Below, in pieces: positions 54,101 through 62,450 of a stretch of 64,000 bases of DNA (positions are counted from its first letter, which is position 1; each line of letters begins with the position of its first letter). Below the pieces are notes generated by a model. That model ran no database searches. It worked only from the letters and a program-made list of their open reading frames with translations, and was not told where the DNA came from. Source of the DNA: Lumbricus terrestris (taxonomy: Eukaryota; Annelida; Clitellata; Crassiclitellata; Lumbricidae). The stretch lies in contig OX457037.1 in NCBI GenBank assembly GCA_949752735.1, positions 62,747,186 through 62,811,185 of the forward strand, given 5' to 3'. The position numbers were made by a program, and so were the translations under genes.

Positions 54101-56278
54101 AACCGCGACACAAAACCGCGACACAAAACCGCGACACAAAACCGCGACACAAAACCGCGCATCACAAAACCGCGACACAAAACCGCGACACAAAACCGCG
54201 ACACAAAACCGCGACACAAAACCGTGACACAAAACCGCGCATCACAAAACCGCGACACAAAACCGCGTCACAAAACCGCGACACAAAACCGCGACACAAA
54301 ACCGCGCATCACAAACCGCGCACGATCATTACCGCGCACGATCACAACCGCGCAATGATAGACATGTCATTATATGCACTGGCAAAAGTACCATGAACGG
54401 CCTACTTTTCAATGTTATTAAGGAGGCTGGTGAAGTGCATCTGATCATGCTTTCTTCTAATTGTTTAACTTTTGACAATTATAGTTTTCATGACCATTCG
54501 TATGTATTTTTCAAAGTAATGGTAGGCCTACGATATCGAGTTTAAACGGTTCCACGACAACTGACCTAGATACAGACAACTAGTCTAACGACAACTGGTC
54601 TACACACAACTAGTCTAACGACAACTGGTCTACACACAACTAGTATTGATGAAATCGAAGCTGGATTTATGAAAAAAACTCTAAATGGTTTTCTAGCTGA
54701 AATGGAAGCTGGATTGATGATTTTCATTCAAGTATTTCAACATGCATCCAGCTTCTATGTCAGATCTAAAAATACCTTCATTCAACTTCTTTTTCTCGCT
54801 CGTTATTTTCGTCAATCCAGCTTGTATTTCAGATATAAAGATATAAAAATATCTTCATCCAGCTTTCATTTCTTATGCGTTATTTTCGTCAATCGAGCTT
54901 AAAAGAACATTCATCTAGCCTCAATTTCTCTTGCGTTTTTCATCAATTCGGCCTCCACTTCACCTCTAACATAATTTAATACAGCTTCCATTTATCAAGC
55001 GCTAGACCAATAATTCTGTAGACCAGTTGTCTGTAGGTTGTCGTGACACCACTTAAACAGATGCTCAAAAAAGCGTGGTTAGGACCGTCGACCGAATACC
55101 AGTTTCAAAGGAATGTTCGGAGCCCCTCGAACGTTAGAATTTCGAATTTGAACAGATGCGCAAACAAGCGCGGTAATGATCGTGCGCGGTAATGATCGTG
55201 CGCGGTAATAATCGTGCGCGGTTTTGTGATGCGCGGTTTTGTGTGCGGGGTTTTCATAGTAAACCGGCCCAATGGCCCATTGTAGGCAAAATGACTCCAA
55301 TGTTACCAGGTAGTTTCTCCCATGTTTAAGTAAACTTAATTAAATAACAGCCGTTTAGTTTTATTTTCAGATAAACTTCGATACAATGAAGGTCCAGTCC
55401 TGGTTGAGAGGATCAAAACAAAAGACGCAAGAGAAGGCGATGAATCGGAACGTGATCTTACATTGACGATCTTAGACAACGAATTGTTTGTTGTGAGTAG
55501 TGAGAGTTCAGAAGTTGAAGTTTACGATTCGACTAAACTAAGTTTCAGTCGTCGATGGAATTTGATGGAGTTAATTGATCCAAAGGACATAGTATCCTGC
55601 AACGTAAATAAATGTATCTATATCATGGATCACAAACGGGAAGGTCAGTCGAAGGAAATCTTGAGAGTTGATCGAAATGGAAATTTAATAAAGAAATGGT
55701 CAACAGGAAACAATTGGGGATGGGGTCTGTCTGTATCAAATGAGTTGAATGTCATCTTAGCTGTTTATAAAAAAAATAAATTGAACGAATATTCAGCAGA
55801 TGGAAAATTGATCCGACAAATAAATCTATCATCAGACGCAAGTATACGTAAACCATGGCAGGCCATAAAACTGTCCAATGGCGATTTCGTTGTCAGCCAA
55901 GGAAATTGGTTCAATGCGGAGGACCTGCATAGAGTGTGTGTTGTGGACGCGGACGGACAGCTTAAGAAGTCATTCGGTGGAAAACGTGGAGGTGACACCG
56001 AAGAAATGAATGAACCTCGCTATTTGACCGTTGATAGAAACGGATTCGTGTTGGTCGCTGATCGATGTAATAGCAGAGTTTTATTACTGGATACAGATTT
56101 GAAATTTAAAGGAGTAATTCTCTCACGAGAAAAACATGCATTACGCAATCCAAGGAAGATTCTTCTGGATGAGTCAAATGGTCGACTGTTTGTGGTTGAA
56201 GAATGCATGGGTTTCTTTTCCGCAATACGTTTAAAGTGTCAAAGTAGAAATGGCCAGATCGTAATTTTTGATTTTTAA
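48196..56278 (+). CDS. TRIM-NHL protein copy 3, with an in-frame TGA in exon 1
   Basis: Four exons keep phase: 48196-49333, 49711-50247, 50584-50688 and 55371-56278 (2688 nt, 896 codons including the stop). RING (CCICTEVF to CPICRR), B-boxes (CDVCLD to CCRQHRRLKL; CELHEQYVMNIYC to HRNHEGSH), coiled coil and NHL propeller (KEILRVDRNGNLIKKW, NGFVLVADRCNSRVLLLD) match copy 1. Codon 306 (49111-49113) is TGA where copy 1 has TTA (SSxINYD against SCLATYD). The frame is otherwise open to the donor and through the remaining exons. So this is a very recent nonsense allele, a truncated RING/B-box protein of 305 residues, or a readthrough case. Intron 3 (4.7 kb) is filled by hAT, mariner and foldback elements. 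Confidence 0.85.
49983..50200 (+). repeat. 63-bp coding repeat in TRIM copy 3
   Basis: Units start at 49983, 50046, 50109 and 50172, all exactly 63 bp apart, reading like SLKTDKDKIKQDLDKE. There are three full units and a partial one, against four full and one partial in copy 1. Confidence 0.8.
50345..50462 (+). mobile_element. Solo mariner end in intron 2 of TRIM copy 3
   Basis: AATATGAATTGTCTTTAAGC, then GAGATATTGGCAAAATCATA, ending CATGGCCCACCCTGTA, matches the right end of 43212-44008. The paralogous intron of copy 1 was not seen to contain it. Confidence 0.65.
52138..53630. mobile_element. Rearranged mariner-like element inside the hAT
   Basis: Left part 52138-52271 corresponds to the minus orientation of the mariner right end (AAGACAATTCATATTTACAC). 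After the foldback insertion, 52875-52930 continues it, then sequence of the opposite end follows (ACATCTCAAATAAACTTGTT). Near 53330-53575 a broken plus-strand transposase C-terminus is readable (STGFIEKNQWFQISGFEPDD). The order is not that of an intact element. Confidence 0.65.
52272..52865. mobile_element. Foldback element with 14-bp tandem-repeat ends and GAAGCTGGAT core
   Basis: Outer domains are tandem GGACAAAATGGTAC units on the left (52272-52335) and inverted GTACCATTTTGTCC units on the right (52790-52860). Flanks CTTTTAGTG and CTTTCAGTG form a 9-bp duplication with one mismatch. The core runs forward (GAAGCTGGAT units to about 52600), then inverted (ATCCAGCTTCCATT to 52785). It is inserted in a mariner. 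Confidence 0.9.
53800..54320 (+). repeat. 13-bp minisatellite, about 40 copies
   Basis: The unit is CGCGACACAAAAC, with interspersed 14-bp variants CGCATCACAAAAC(C) and single-base variants (CGACTCAAAAC, CGTGACAC). All three plus-strand frames, and minus frames too, are open simply because of the periodicity, so apparent proteins here (TQNRDTKPRHKTA repeats) are artefacts. Confidence 0.95.
54548..55050. mobile_element. Foldback element nested in 53783-55272
   Basis: Ends GGTTCCACGACAACTG and GTTGTCGTGACACC. The left outer domain repeats ACAACTGGTCTACAC and ACAACTAGTCTAACG units (about 15 bp). The core has GAAGCTGGAT forward to 54715, then inverted ATCCAGCTTC units to 54990. Flanks AGTTTAAAC and ACTTAAAC are an imperfect duplication. 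It is the same terminal module as 24878-25698, in reverse order. Confidence 0.88.
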
Positions 56279-56331
56279 TTATCAATGTTTTAATTTGACT
56301 AGATCTACTCTGAACGAATTGCGTTTATAAT

Positions 56332-56458
56332 AATGCAGTTAGTATTTGATGGAAATGGTTTTGTGATGGTCGTTGATCGCCTGAATAGTCAACATTTCTC
56401 TGTGAATTGTGATTTAAAATTTAGGAGAACATTTTCCTTAAAGGAACAAGACGGATGA
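56332..56458 (+). pseudogene. Orphan NHL-repeat relic downstream of TRIM copy 3
   Basis: MQLVFDGNGFVMVVDRLNSQ, then HFSVNCDLKFRRTFSL, 54 bp after the stop, aligns with the relic at 32721 and with genuine NHL units. It is open for about 40 codons and lacks a splice acceptor. Confidence 0.7.
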
Positions 56459-57689
56459 CAAAACCCGTTTTAGACGACCCTGGATAAGTTGAATGGCGGA
56501 ATGTCTGTGACTTAGCCTACGTTGTAATTAACGCTGGGAAGATACTGACAGAACTGATGGATGAATTTAATTTCTTTAATTTAAAATGGCTTTTGTTAGA
56601 AGAGCTTGCTTTAAATCAAAAGCATCGCATGCTTTCAGTCTTGCTTCTTTGAGAAGTTCCATTTATTTTACAGGAAATTAATCAACTTTTGTCATTAATT
56701 TGTGCTGGTTTCTTTTTATATACGGTCGTGAACCCTTCAGATATGATGACACATCAGATGACTTTTGTTAATTAGATAAGTTATTTGTCGATTTAAATTT
56801 TCCTAGTTCTCCAGTTTGTATAGACCAGAAACTGAGTTATTTTGTCACATTCAACTGATTAATATCTTGTACGGTACTATGGATCATTTTCCTCAAACAT
56901 TGTGTTTAGTGCATTGTTTATGCATTTTAAGTTTTAAAATGGTGTCGTGAGTAGGTAGGCCTACTTAAAGGTCACCTAATCAGGAATTTTCTTAAGTGGC
57001 AGTTGTTGTTGTGTTTATAGTAGGGACTGCAACTATAGTCAGCTATGATGTGTAGGATTCGAGGTTAGGGGTTGCGTGGTAACAGGTGAGCGCAATAGTT
57101 TATTTTGATAACAAGCCGGAGTACCCGTCGAGGCTCGGAAAATTTCGATTTTCGCCCCGAAGTGGGATGCTGGTTTGGGCGAGGTGGTTCTGGTGGTCAT
57201 GGGCGGAGTTTGGTTTCAGTTCTTGGGGAGGGGCTAAAACATAACTTGCCCTTCTGGGTTTTGGGCGGATGAGCGATCGCTAGGCTCCGAAAAGGAGGGC
57301 TGGGAGGGGATTGCCCCTCCCCAACCAGAATTACTTTGAATTTCCACATTGCGATAGGAGCATCTTGATCTGCGATCTTAATAAAACTCCTCTATTTCAG
57401 TGCTGATGAGAGTGGTCAAAGACTTCAAGAAATAAATTTATGCTAATAACAATTATTTCTTATTGAGTCTGAACATTGTAGTGCGACCATAATTTTATCA
57501 GGATGCCATCTTATTAAAAATTATTATATTGTTTCAATGCTGATTAAAAAAGTGCGGTTTAAGATTGCAACTAATTTTTTGTTACTAAAATATTTTCTTT
57601 ATTTATGAAGCTTAGCAACTAAGTGCTGCGTCTGATGGACTATTATAACGAATAACTGAAGATGGGAGTGTAATCAGGCATTACATATA
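56459..57689. other. End of the duplicated unit, then G-rich repeat
   Basis: Homology with the region after copy 1 continues to about 56850. A G-rich segment at 57150-57330 (ATGGGCGGAGTTTGGTTTCA) belongs to the repeat also seen at 28590 and 58740. Nothing else was recognised. Confidence 0.5.
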
Positions 57690-57985
57690 TATATGATGAT
57701 GATGATGATGGTGCTCTGCCCGAAGGCAGGTTCATTGGCTTACGCCCCTGGGGATGAGATGAGTGAGGTGGTTTCCCGTTGCCTTCCTCACAGACAATGA
57801 TGGGTAAGCAACTTGCCCAAGGTCGCTCCGCAGGAGCTTGCGCCCCTGCGTCCCACACGTGCTAGCCCGAGATATCTAAATCTCTGAATGTCAACTCCCA
57901 GCCCGGGGCTTGAACCGCAGTCCGTTGCAACCAACAGACGAATGCAGCTGCCGCTTACCGGTGTAGCTAACTAGGCCAGTATATA
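57690..57985 (-). repeat. tRNA-derived SINE, minus strand
   Basis: On the minus strand a tRNA-like head (TAGCTACACCGGTAAGCGGC) with a B box GGTTCAAGCCCC is followed by AGAGATTTAGATATCTCGGG and a body that includes CTTGGGCAAGTTGCTTACCC. It ends in (ATC)n near 57692. It is the same family as the split SINE at 10945-13550. Confidence 0.82.
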
Positions 57986-58005
57986 TATAGGCATATAATA
58001 ATATA

Positions 58006-58612
58006 GGCATATATGAGCCTGCTTTGTAGCATTGAAGTTGGATGTTTTGGCGCCGCCGTTTTGGCACCGGATGTTCTGGCGTCGGCCGTTTTGGCGCCGC
58101 CGTTTTGACGCCGGACATTTATTGACGAAAATAAATTTTGCCTAAATGGAAATTGGATTGATAAAACTAATGCATGGCATAAGTGAAAGCTGGATTAATG
58201 AAAATAACTGTTCCTGTTAATGGAAGCTGGATGAAACTATGTCTTTGGTTCAACAGAAGCTGAATGAATGGAATTCTTTTCCGCCTAAATAGAAGTGGGT
58301 CTGACGGGGAAAATGCATCTATAAATGGAAGCTGAATTGATTAAACACTTATTTTACCTCAAATAGAAGTGGGATAAAGAGAGTTGATAAAGATGTTCTC
58401 ATTCAACAAGACTTGCATAGTTGAAATATAATTATTATTTAAATATGAGTCTGAATGATGAAAAATAATTGTTGCTCCAATAGAAGCTGGATTGATGAAA
58501 AAATTGATTCTTGCGAAGACAGAAGTCGGATTAATGTGTACGGACCTTGAGCAGCAAGGAAAACGTCCGGCGGAAAAAAAGGCGGCGCCACAACGTCACG
58601 TGCCGGGAACCC
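58006..58612. mobile_element. Foldback element with TTTTGGCGCCGG-type repeat ends and GAAGCTGGAT core
   Basis: The left outer domain (58040-58125) is made of about 15-bp units such as GTTTTGGCGCCGCC and GTTCTGGCGTCGGCC. The right end (58563-58611) has the inverted GTCCGGCGG and GGCGGCGCCA. Seven or more forward GAAGCTGGAT-like units lie between. A 15-bp direct repeat GCATATAATAATATA flanks the unit (57991-58005 and 58613-58627), though this AT-rich match could be chance. Confidence 0.72.
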
Positions 58613-59043
58613 GCATATAATAATATATCCCTGTTGCACGAGACGGTCCTAAATTGCTGACCAAGGGACTCGTTATGTGTAAATGCCAAATGGGCATGGA
58701 CGGATTGGCCCTGGATCCGTCCCTGGGTAGGGTTTACTGCTACAGACTATCATACTTTGTTTTCTTATACTTGGTGTAGGGCGGGGACTATAGTGGCCAG
58801 TGCTCTCCTGTTGACCCACAAGTTGCCTATACTATTTTTTGGGCCCCTCTGAGTCCTTAATGATGCACGGTCAAGTCTGTGGGTTCTTGGGGGAGGGGCG
58901 CTTAGCCCCCTATCCCTTGATATACTCGCCCATGTTGGTGGCACTCTGTATAGCTGAAACGTTTGAGTAACCGGCGCTGTATATTTTGCTTATAATGCAT
59001 TTAGTTAGACCCAGGCAATTATAATTAGCAATTAGACTTAAAC
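58613..59043. other. Spacer with G-rich repeat
   Basis: Contains a copy of the G-rich repeat (GGGTTCTTGGGGGAGGGGCG near 58880). No gene was seen. Confidence 0.45.
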
Positions 59044-59687
59044 AGGTGGATCGTGTCAGTGAAAATACCATGCATAACATAATCGTCGATTTCAAAGGCT
59101 ATGGTCAGTTGAAGGAAATCTTGAGAGTTGATTCAAATGGTAATTTAATAAAGAATTGGTCAACAGGAGACGATTATGGAGAAGCTCTGTCTGTTACAGA
59201 TGAGACGAATGTCATTTTATCTGTTTTTAATAAACATAGGCCTAGGTTAAATGAATATTAGCCGGATGGACAATAATATTGATCAGTGAAATAATTCTAT
59301 CAGCAAAGGAAAGTATTCGTTATCCAAATCATGCCATAAAACTGGCAAATGGTCATTTCTTGGTGAGTCATGGCTATCGTACAGATAGTCTGCACAGAGT
59401 GTGTGTAGTCGATGAAGGTGGAAAACTTGAGAAGTCATTCGGTGGAAAACCTGGATCAACCATTAGACAACTGTGTCATCCATCAGTGTTTAATCTAGAC
59501 GTCTCTGGGGGGAAAGTTCCCCCCCCAGGATTGACATTTCCCCCCCCCCCCAGAAAAATTTGACGAAATGACATTAGTTTTTAGTTACTGTTTTCATCAT
59601 TGTTATAATATACCGTGATATTATTTATTATTATAAGATTATAATGACATTATTTACTACTATAATATATGATACTATCATGTTAAG

Positions 59688-60793
59688 ATGACACCTTAAA
59701 ATGCAGCCATTGCAATGTGGAAATTCAAAAATTTTCTAACAGGTCACTGAAAAAGTACAGCCATTTTGTTCAGATGACCCCCTTAAAATGCTGCCATTGC
59801 AATCTGGAAATTCAAAATTTTTCTAATAGGTCACTGAAAAAGTACAGCTATTTTGTTAAGATGACACCTTAAAATGCTGCCATTGCAATGTGGAAATTCA
59901 AAAAGTTTCTAATGGGCCACTAAAAAGTACAGCTATTTTGTTAAGATGACACCTTAAAATGCTGCCATTGCAATGTGGAAATTCAAAAAGTTTCTAATGG
60001 CTCACTGAAAAAGAACAGCTATTTTGTTAAGATGACCCGCTTAAAATGCTGCCATTGCAATGTGGAAATTCAAAAATTTTCTAATGGGTCACTGAAAAAG
60101 CACCAGCTATTTTGTTAAGACGACACCTTAAAATGCTGCCATTGCAATGTGGAAATTCAAAAAGTTTCTAATAGGTCACTGAAAAAGTACAGCTATTTTG
60201 TTAAGATCAGTGCCTAAAGTGTGGAAAAATAAGTGCCTGGACGCCCCTTACCTCTCCAAAAGAAGTGCCTGGACGCCCCTTACCTTTCCAGTCTGTGCTT
60301 GCCAACAAGTGGCTGGACGGCGTTCAGATTTTAAAACAAGTGCATGGACGCCGTCCACGACCGTCCAGGCACACTTTAAGCCCTGGTTAAGATAACACCT
60401 TAAAATGCTGCCATTGCAATGTGGAAATTCAAAAAGTTTCTAATGGGCCACTGAAAAAGTACAGCTATTTTGTTAAGATGACACCTTAAAATGCTGCCAT
60501 TGCAATGTGGAAATTCCAAAAGTTTCTAATGGGTCACTGAAAAAGTACTGCTTTTTGGTTAAGACGACACCTTAAAATGCTGCCATTGCAATGTGGAAAT
60601 TCAAAAATTTTCTCATGAGTCACTGAAAAAGTAGCCTACAGCTATTTTGTTAAGACGACACCTTAAAATGCTGCCATTGCAATGTGGAAATTCAAAAATT
60701 TTCTGATGGGTCACTGAAAAAGCACCAGCTATTTTGTTAAGACGACACCTTAAAATGCTGCCATTGCAATGTGGAAATTCAAAAAGTTTCTGG
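59688..60793 (+). repeat. 86-bp tandem satellite, 11 copies
   Basis: Units start near 59688, 59774, 59861, 59946, 60032, 60120, 60206 (interrupted), 60478, 60565, 60655 and 60742, the last truncated. The unit contains AAAATGCTGCCATTGCAATG, TGGAAATTCAAAAAGTTTCT and GTACAGCTATTTTGTTAAGA. The 178-bp MITE at 60208-60385 interrupts the seventh unit. Confidence 0.95.
60208..60385. mobile_element. 178-bp hAT-type MITE inside the satellite
   Basis: Ends CAGTGCCTAAAGTGTGG and CACACTTTAAGCCCTG with an exact 8-bp duplication GTTAAGAT (60200-60207 and 60386-60393). Same length as, and nearly identical to, 46891-47068. Confidence 0.95.
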
Positions 60794-61203
60794 TGGGGAG
60801 GGGCACATCCCCTCCCCATACCCCTCCCAGTCTCGGTGCTATGCGCATCAGGAGCGTCCTTCGGACGCTCAATTGTCTCCCCCCCAGAAACCTCAATTCC
60901 CCCCCAGAGGACGGGGACTAGATTAAACACTGGTCATCCATTCCATTTGGCTGTCGATGGAAATGGATTCGTGATGGTCGCCGATAGAAGCAACCATCGA
61001 GTTCTCTTATTAGATGAAGATTTGGAATTTAAAAGAGAAATTATCTCAAATGAAAAGCAAAGTGGATTGCGAGATCTACGAAGGATTCTTCTTGATGAAT
61101 CAAATGATCGAATCTTTGTGATCGACAACATAAATGAGACGGATACTTGTAGAGAGGGGAGAGTTTTGATATATCATTTTAAAATGATCTATTAAATTTA
61201 GAT

Positions 61204-61435
61204 GGGGGCCCGGTAGCGCAATGGATAACACGCTGGCGTAGAGTGCGAGAGGTAGCAGGTTCGAGCCCCCGTTGGGCGGACATGCTTTGTAGGCTGCTAT
61301 TAGCGCCGTGTAATTGCAAAGCTGTCTGTTCTGTTAGTAGTCAAGATTAATTAAGATTACTGCATAACTTGTAAATGTAAAGCGCAGTGCGTTTGCAGGC
61401 GTTGAATTACAGAAAAATTATTATTATTATTTATA
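61204..61435 (+). repeat. tRNA-derived SINE (third family)
   Basis: The head GCCCGGTAGCGCAATGGATA can pair its first 7 bases with GTTGGGC at 61271-61277, and it has a B box GGTTCGAGCCCC. The T-stem does not pair well, so it is not a functional tRNA. The body ends in AATTACAGAAAAATTATTAT and (ATT)n. Confidence 0.75.
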
Positions 61436-62159
61436 TCAATCACACCTATGGTTTTTCATTCGAAATTGAAGACAGTCCTCTTCAGGAACTCTTACTCTGT
61501 CTCATCTGATCCTCCACCTTACAAGTCTCCACCCAGACGACACCCGCCTTAGTAGCTGTTCCACCCCTCTGATCCTATAGCATCCGACCAGGACCTTCTT
61601 TGGACTACTCTTACGGATAACCCTTTTGACGCATATAAGACTTTGAGACGGATACTTGTATAGAATGGAGAGTTTTGATTTATCGTTTTAAATGATTTAT
61701 TAAAATTAGCCCATATTTTTTTAACTTAAGCTATAATGCGATTGGATTCAAAGCTATTCTTCCTCTTGAATGCCTCCTTAAATAAAATCGCAGCTGATTC
61801 ATACCATTTGCCAGTTAGTGTGACGCACTATTATCGCTACCTTAATATTTCATTTGTTTTGCTTGCTTCCTTACGAATTGCTTTGTCTTCTACAGTACTC
61901 ATTGACTAAATACCTAGATCTAAAAACATTTGTAGTTTTAGTATTTGCAGTAGAAGATGATGAATTGAAAAGTATTAGTATTATTATTGTAATATTTGTA
62001 GTAGGCCTAGGCCCTATTAGTATTTGTAGCAGAAGATAGTGAATTGAAAAGATAATTTGCCAAATGACTATTCGTAGCTGGTGATCCTTCGGTTCTTTTG
62101 GGTTCCCATTGTCACTGAATGTACACTTACTGCCATTCTATTATGCTTGAAATGCTTTT
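61436..62159. other. Flank with duplicated NHL 3' end and LINE scrap
   Basis: 61637-61705 repeats about 65 bp of the end of the NHL pseudogene (GAGACGGATACTTGTA, then GAGAGTTTTGAT). Near 61458-61500, FHSKLKTVLFRNSYS looks like the LINE C-terminus again. Nothing else was recognised. Confidence 0.5.
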
Positions 62160-62430
62160 GAGAACAAAAGAAGTGTGCACTTGTTCGGCCCCTCCTGCTG
62201 CCTATGTCGGCCCCTCCTGCTGCCTATGTCGGCCCCTCCTGCTGGAACCGTCTTCCACATAAACTACGTCTTGAGCTTCTCAGCCTCTCTCTCCCTCTGT
62301 TTAGGAAGCGCCTGAAGACTATACTATTCGTTAGCGACAGTGCTAACTTTGGGTCGGGAGCGCTACTGAATCTGTGAGCGGCGCTATACAAGTGTTCAAT
62401 TACAATTACAATTACAATTGTTCATTCACG
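62160..62430 (+). mobile_element. LINE 3' end with short tandem repeat
   Basis: A 22-bp unit TCGGCCCCTCCTGCTGCCTA(TG) is repeated three times near 62184-62250. It is followed by the LINE C-terminal reading WNRLPHKLRLELLSLSL, then FRKRLKTILF, and by a tail with GGGAGCGCTACTGA, GGCGCTATACAAGTGTTCAA and (TTACAA)n. Confidence 0.7.
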
Positions 62431-62450
62431 TGTTCATTTAATTCATTAGC

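Larger units (their letters stand above)
53783..55272. mobile_element. Foldback element with a 13-bp minisatellite arm, 9-bp TSD
   Basis: The exact 9-bp repeat GGCCCATTG flanks it (53774-53782 and 55273-55281). The left arm begins GGTATCCGGTCAAACCGCGC and runs into the 13-bp array. The right arm carries the inverted units GCGCGGTTTTGTGATGCG and GCGCGGTAATGATCGT before CGGCCCAAT. A GAAGCTGGAT foldback is nested at 54548-55050. It lies in intron 3 of TRIM copy 3. Confidence 0.87.
59484..60932. mobile_element. Satellite-carrying DNA transposon inside the NHL pseudogene
   Basis: Ends CAGTGTTTAATCTAG and CTAGATTAAACACTG with the direct repeat GTCATCCAT (59475-59483 and 60933-60941). C-runs and G-runs lie next to both ends (CCCCCCCAGG, then CCCCCCCAGA). 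The interior is almost entirely the 86-bp satellite. The ends look hAT-like, with the duplication readable as 8 or 9 bp. Confidence 0.9.
59044..61195 (+). pseudogene. NHL-domain pseudogene of the TRIM family, split by a transposon
   Basis: Part 1 (59044-59483) aligns with the NHL exon (KEILRVDSNGNLIKNWSTGD, then KLANGHFLVSHGYRTDSLHR). It has an in-frame TAG after NEY, a small indel around 59270 and so is disabled. Part 2 (60942-61195) continues the propeller (HLAVDGNGFVMVADRSNHRV, then RILLDESNDRIFVIDN) to TAA. The 1449-bp insertion between them is bounded by a 9-bp duplication. No RING, B-box or coiled-coil exon lies upstream. Nearest homology is to copies 1 and 3, but it is more diverged. 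Confidence 0.88.

Noticed and set aside
53709..54396. Long overlapping open frames with TQNRDTKPRHKTA repeats (up to 221 codons on plus, also on minus)
   Set aside because: They are produced by the 13-bp minisatellite, which is open in all frames; no splice or promoter context supports a protein.
61204..61280. Possible tRNA gene with good B box and a 7-bp acceptor pairing
   Set aside because: The T-stem does not pair and the sequence runs into a SINE body, so it is a SINE head.
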